The notes under the pieces were generated by a model, which ran no database searches, was not told the origin of the DNA, and saw only the letters and a program-made list of their open reading frames with translations. Below are positions 4,744-7,107 of a DNA stretch of 7,107 nucleotides, one piece after another. Within the stretch, counting starts at the first letter, position 1. The number at the start of each line of letters is the position of its first letter. Origin of the DNA: Mucilaginibacter sp. (GTDB taxonomy: Bacteria > Bacteroidota > Bacteroidia > Sphingobacteriales > Sphingobacteriaceae); contig JAICXZ010000156.1 of NCBI GenBank assembly GCA_025934475.1, positions 1 to 7,107 on the forward strand. Direction: 5' to 3'. The position numbers and the translations under genes are program-made.

Positions 4744-5928
4744 TCAATCCCGCATAAAAGGATTAAAATTCCGCGTCCCCACGTTCATACCCGCTGCCCT
4801 GCATATAGTTTTATCACCAAACTTGAAGTTGATCCTATCCATCGCCTGGTATAGTTTGATCTGCTGTTCGTTGTCGTCAAACAAATTGATCTGATAACTT
4901 CCAGTCGCAAGGTCACTCAATCTTACGCCTATCAGCCGCACCGGTCGACCATTATCCCAGGCACGGGTCAGCAGGTTCTTTATTCCGGGAATCAAGATGT
5001 GTTCTGCAGCTGTTAGTGGGATCTTTTCCTGCAGCGTATGGGTTTCGAAATTATTGTACCTGATTTTGATAGCCAGGCAGGATGCCAGCTTATTTTCACG
5101 TCTCAGTTTGGATGATAGTTCTTCCGTCATCGAAACCAGCGTGGTTTCAAGTGTGCGCCTGTCGCTGATATTATTGCCAAAAGTATTCTCGGTCGAGATC
5201 GATTTCCGGTCCGAATGCGGCACCACGTCGCCATGATCTATCCCCCTTGCCTTTTCGTAGATCCATAGTCCATTCTTGCCAAAAACGGTCTGTAAAAACT
5301 TCAGCTCCACCTTTTGCAGTTGCCCTATGGTCTCGATGCTGTAAGCGTATAATTTTTTACAGGCGCTCTCACCCAGCCCTGGAATAGCTCTAATAGGCAA
5401 GGGTGCAAGGAAAGCCATCTCGCTGCCATGCGGCACAAAAAGCTGACCGTTGGGCTTTGCCTTATTGGTGGCCATCTTGGCTATCGTCCGTCCGCTTCCG
5501 AGTCCAAATGATATGGGTAGTTTCGTTTCTCTTATAATACGCTGCCGTACATCCGATGCCAGTTTATAAGGATCAAAATAGCGATCTGTACCGGTGAGGT
5601 CGATATAAAACTCATCTACTGAGGCTTTCTGATACAGCGGCACCATCTCGTCGATAATGTTAGTCACGCGTTTCGAGAAGAGCGAATATCGCTCGTGATT
5701 ACCTCTAACACTTATAGCGTGCGGGCACAATTGAAAGGCTTCTTTCGACGACATGCCAGAATGCACCCCGAATTGCCTGGCCTCGTAACTGCACGAGGCC
5801 ACAACACCACGCTGTGCATTACCGCCAATGATCACCGCTTTGCCTATCAGCGACGGGTCATACAAGCGCTCCACCGATACGAAGAACGAATCCAAATCGA
5901 TATGCATGATGTAGCGCTTGGATGCCAT
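4744..5928 (-). CDS. dinB: DNA polymerase IV (Y-family translesion polymerase)
   Basis: This encodes 394 residues, starting MASKRYIMHIDLDSFFVSVE. It copies past damaged template bases at low fidelity. The palm/fingers contain metal-binding Asp11 and the Asp105-Glu106 pair in SVDEFYIDLTGT. Phe16, after DLDSF, fits the steric-gate position. RGVVASCSYEARQFGVHSGMS (40-60) is the fingers motif. A helix-hairpin-helix element covers IRAIPGLGESACKKL (179-193). The little-finger domain follows (~240-345), and QINLF (346-350) is a probable beta-clamp-binding motif. The length is slightly above E. coli Pol IV and close to Bacteroidota homologues. Residues 146-148 read GRT where relatives commonly have Asn-Lys-x, and the underlying DNA holds a GTCCGTCCG word. 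A dyad covers the promoter, suggesting repressed, probably damage-inducible expression; no lexA-like gene is in view. Confidence 0.97.
   Translation of the reverse strand: MASKRYIMHIDLDSFFVSVERLYDPSLIGKAVIIGGNAQRGVVASCSYEARQFGVHSGMSSKEAFQLCPHAISVRGNHERYSLFSKRVTNIIDEMVPLYQKASVDEFYIDLTGTDRYFDPYKLASDVRQRIIRETKLPISFGLGSGRTIAKMATNKAKPNGQLFVPHGSEMAFLAPLPIRAIPGLGESACKKLYAYSIETIGQLQKVELKFLQTVFGKNGLWIYEKARGIDHGDVVPHSDRKSISTENTFGNNISDRRTLETTLVSMTEELSSKLRRENKLASCLAIKIRYNNFETHTLQEKIPLTAAEHILIPGIKNLLTRAWDNGRPVRLIGVRLSDLATGSYQINLFDDNEQQIKLYQAMDRINFKFGDKTICRAAGMNVGTRNFNPFMRD
5486..5519 (+). repeat. Possible degenerate copy of the 34-bp element inside dinB
   Basis: GTCCGTCCG (5486-5494) is exact. Spacer positions 6-9 (GAGT) agree with copies A, C and E, but position 15 does not. 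The right end ATGGGTA matches GCGGACA at only four of seven positions. It may be a decayed copy or a coincidence. Confidence 0.3.
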
Positions 5929-5932
5929 ACTG

Positions 5933-5940
5933 CAAAATTG
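5933..5940 (-). promoter_or_regulatory. Probable -7 box of dinB
   Basis: On the minus strand the sequence CAATTTTG lies four bases upstream of the dinB ATG and differs from TAnnTTTG by one base. Its position equals that of the boxes at 720-727 and 2532-2539 relative to their start codons. Confidence 0.5.
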
Positions 5941-5958
5941 GAAAAAGTTTTGATATTT

Positions 5959-5975
5959 TACTAATATATTTAGTA
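5959..5975. promoter_or_regulatory. Perfect dyad upstream of dinB, candidate repressor operator
   Basis: TACTAA-TATAT-TTAGTA has perfect 6-bp arms. Its near edge lies 30 bp upstream of the dinB start, overlapping the expected -33 region for the -7 box at 5933-5940. The size and symmetry fit a dimeric helix-turn-helix repressor. The damage-response assignment rests on the downstream gene, not on a known operator sequence. Confidence 0.5.
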
Positions 5976-5985
5976 TTTCATCAAA

Positions 5986-6029
5986 TAAAAAAAGCCAGGG
6001 CTCAAAGCATCGCGCCCCGAACCCCGGCT
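5986..6029 (-). terminator. Intrinsic terminator of the lipoprotein gene
   Basis: On the minus strand AGCCGGGG (6029-6022) pairs with CCCTGGCT (6000-5993) with one G-U pair. It is followed at once by a run of T residues. The loop is about 21 nt and GC-rich. It lies just downstream of the lipoprotein stop codon and separates that gene from dinB, so dinB has its own promoter. Confidence 0.7.
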
Positions 6030-6052
6030 CTCCATTCTACATTCAAGATCTT

Positions 6053-6520
6053 TTATTGAGGCTTGCTCTTCTGGATAATATCGCAGCGGTACATTTCGCC
6101 GGTAGGTGTCAGTGTTATCTGTCCTGCTGCAGCGGCGGCTAAAACATCGTTATCGCTAAGAAATTGTTTCGGTGCAATGGTCACGAACGTAATGTCTACC
6201 TCCTGCCAAACAGGGTTATAGCCATCGCCTTGTATTGCATCGGTAACAGTTAGAAAGCCTGTGGCCTCGTACAAGTTGTTTATCGACTTATTGTGCGTAA
6301 GCAGATTGCCGCCCGATCGGTCCGAAAATGGATTCAAATTCATCATAAACTTTTGAGCGTCATAATAAATAAGCTCAACGCCTGCGCTTCCATTCATGCT
6401 GCTCAGGGTACTTCCAGAAGGATGTCTAGCAGTTGATGCCGAGGGGTTTACACTCTCTGATTTGTTGCAGCCGGCAAGCATCACAAAACCTGCCAATGCC
6501 AGAAGAATCATTTTTTTCAT
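6053..6520 (-). CDS. Small lipoprotein of unknown function
   Basis: This encodes 155 residues from ATG at 6520. It has a lipoprotein signal peptide: MKK, hydrophobic ILLALAGFVM, then lipobox LAGC with Cys18 as the lipidated residue. A Ser/Thr/Asn-rich linker (19-47) follows, then a compact domain (48-155) with VELIYYDAQKFMMNLNPF, LYEATGFLTVTDAIQGDGYNPVWQEVDITFVTIAPKQFL and ITLTPTGEMYRCDIIQ. The pattern suggests mostly beta structure, and no known family is recognised. There are no charged residues right after Cys18 (Asn, Lys, Ser), so an outer- or inner-membrane location cannot be decided. It is monocistronic, with an intrinsic terminator 24 bp after the stop codon. The function is unknown; the only firm statement is that it is a lipid-anchored envelope protein. 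Confidence 0.82.
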   Translation of the reverse strand: MKKMILLALAGFVMLAGCNKSESVNPSASTARHPSGSTLSSMNGSAGVELIYYDAQKFMMNLNPFSDRSGGNLLTHNKSINNLYEATGFLTVTDAIQGDGYNPVWQEVDITFVTIAPKQFLSDNDVLAAAAAGQITLTPTGEMYRCDIIQKSKPQ

Positions 6521-6786
6521 GTTTTAGAACTTTTGAAAAATGGTTAAACAATAAACTATTCCAAGTGGCTTTAAGTCATGTTATTAATCAAATGAAAAGT
6601 ATACGCTCTATCCCCGCGACAGCTCAATAAAAAACAGAGGTAATAGGCCCAGCAGAAAACAGGCAGTGTAGTATATATTATGGCATTATGCCGCTACCGG
6701 CAATATCAATTAGATTTTCATAGTATTATAAGTGGATACGCTGTCGTTATTAAGGGAGTTGCCTGAAATAGATATTTTGTTTTTCC

Positions 6787-6820
6787 GTCCGTCCGTTTGG
6801 GAGTAAGACATACGCGGACA
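6787..6820 (+). repeat. 34-bp bipartite dispersed element, copy C
   Basis: GTCCGTCCG (6787-6795), 18 bp, then GCGGACA (6814-6820). It is preceded by CC, giving CCGTCCGTCCG, as in copy D. The invariant spacer bases match. Confidence 0.8.
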
Positions 6821-6856
6821 TACACTACCGGTCGGGGGTTATGACCGAGCTATTCC

Positions 6857-6890
6857 GTCCGTCCGATTCCGTGTTGAAGAAAAGCGGACA
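6857..6890 (+). repeat. 34-bp bipartite dispersed element, copy D
   Basis: GTCCGTCCG (6857-6865), 18 bp, then GCGGACA (6884-6890). It lies exactly 70 bp after copy C in the same orientation. The 36 bp between the copies contain a CGGTC/GACCG hairpin (6829-6847). Confidence 0.8.
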
Positions 6891-6988
6891 TAGTTTCTGA
6901 TCCAGGTCAGGTAAATAAATAAGTAGCTGGCAATCAATAACGCACTAATGATATTACAGATTTATCTGATTTTTTAAAAAATTATCTT

Positions 6989-6996
6989 TAAATTTG
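6989..6996 (+). promoter_or_regulatory. Promoter-like -7 box without a clear gene
   Basis: TAAATTTG matches TAnnTTTG exactly and follows an AT-rich tract including a T6A6 palindrome (6969-6982). The only start codon behind it opens an 18-codon frame at 7030. In an AT-rich region such a box can arise by chance. Confidence 0.35.
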
Positions 6997-7030
6997 TAAT
7001 TATCCCCTCGCCTAAAGTCAACTGTCCGGA

Positions 7031-7068
7031 TGCCCGAAAATGTTTTACTCCTCAACGGACGGACGGAC
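7031..7068 (-). repeat. 34-bp bipartite dispersed element, copy E (inverted, degraded right end)
   Basis: On the minus strand GTCCGTCCGTCCG (7068-7056, one extra GTCC as in copy B) is followed by exactly 18 bp and TCGGGCA (7037-7031), two changes from GCGGACA. The invariant spacer bases match, which supports common origin despite the altered end. Confidence 0.65.
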
Positions 7069-7070
7069 GA

Positions 7071-7086
7071 AGGCTTTCACCTTTAA
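7071..7086. repeat. Short arm of the 7-bp word repeat
   Basis: On the minus strand this reads TTAAAGGTGAAAGCCT, about two heptads of the TAAAGGT/GAAAG type. It lies between copy E and a minus-strand stop codon at 7087-7089. This mirrors the hydrolase 3' end, where a heptad arm precedes copy B. Confidence 0.4.
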
Positions 7087-7107
7087 CTAAAAAAGGTCCT
7101 CATTCAT
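7087..7107 (-). CDS. Possible 3' end of a minus-strand gene entering from the right
   Basis: One minus-strand frame reads six codons (MNEDLF) from the window edge to TAG at 7089-7087, while the other two minus frames stop at once. Heptad repeats begin directly after this stop, as they do after the genes ending at 2374, 4244 and 4631. The evidence is only positional and nothing can be said about function. Confidence 0.3.
   Translation of the reverse strand: MNEDLF

Larger units (their letters stand above)
6521..7086. other. Gene-poor stretch with repeats and a promoter-like box
   Basis: No convincing protein or RNA gene was found. An AT-rich lead (6521-6780) with weak hairpins (for example 6689-6702) must contain the lipoprotein promoter, though no exact TAnnTTTG box is seen on the minus strand. 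Two direct copies of the 34-bp element (C, D) and one inverted copy (E) follow. A plus-strand TAAATTTG box lies at 6989-6996, with an 18-codon frame behind it at 7030. The density of repeats suggests an accumulation site rather than a decayed gene. Confidence 0.6.

Noticed and set aside
4997..5964. Plus-strand open frames (4997-5236 and 5695-5964) opposite dinB
   Set aside because: Both lie antisense within or across a fully conserved dinB gene and show no family features.
6680..6702. GGCATTATGCC and TGCCG-CTAC-CGGCA hairpins as part of a tRNA or structured RNA
   Set aside because: The hairpins overlap, no cloverleaf or conserved TTCGA-type arm is present, and nothing extends the structure.
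6957..6982. CAGAT-TT-ATCTG followed by T-run as a terminator
   Set aside because: The loop of two bases is too tight and the stem is short and AT-rich. The T6A6 palindrome is expected in such AT-rich DNA.
6787..7068. CRISPR-like array from repeated GTCCGTCCG units
   Set aside because: The copies have mixed orientation and irregular spacing, no unique equal-length spacers, and no cas genes in view.

Overview
The window looks like chromosomal DNA of a Bacteroidota bacterium, most likely Sphingobacteriaceae (Mucilaginibacter/Pedobacter-like). This rests on exact TAnnTTTG -7 boxes just upstream of start codons, the absence of Shine-Dalgarno sequences, TTG starts, and protein styles typical of that group. 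The genus is an inference, not a measurement.

Layout: positions 1-396 hold the N-terminal part of a dicarboxylate/amino-acid:cation symporter on the minus strand, cut by the window edge. Positions 397-732 are a divergent, gene-free spacer full of short palindromes. From 733 to 4631 all genes are on the plus strand: a helical protein of unknown function; an ECF sigma factor overlapping a four-helix membrane protein (probable regulatory pair); a PaiA-like GNAT acetyltransferase; a secreted alpha/beta-hydrolase-like protein; and a 77-residue two-helix membrane protein. From 4744 to 6520 two genes are on the minus strand: a DinB-type Y-family DNA polymerase with a dyad over its promoter, and a small lipoprotein with its own intrinsic terminator. 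Positions 6521-7086 contain no convincing gene but several repeats, and 7087-7107 may be the 3' end of another minus-strand gene.

The most unusual content lies in the repeats. A bipartite 34-bp element (GTCCGTCCG, exactly 18 bp, then GCGGACA) occurs four times with intact or near-intact ends and once with a degraded right end. One copy lies inside the symporter coding sequence, and a weaker candidate lies inside dinB. Separately, gene ends carry inverted repeats built from tandem short words (7-bp AAAGG-type words or 10-bp ATTAAGTT-type words) that probably serve as terminators.

No defence island, CRISPR array, insertion sequence or RNA gene was recognised. The protein-coding genes look like ordinary chromosomal genes. 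The candidate for something undescribed is the 34-bp element.
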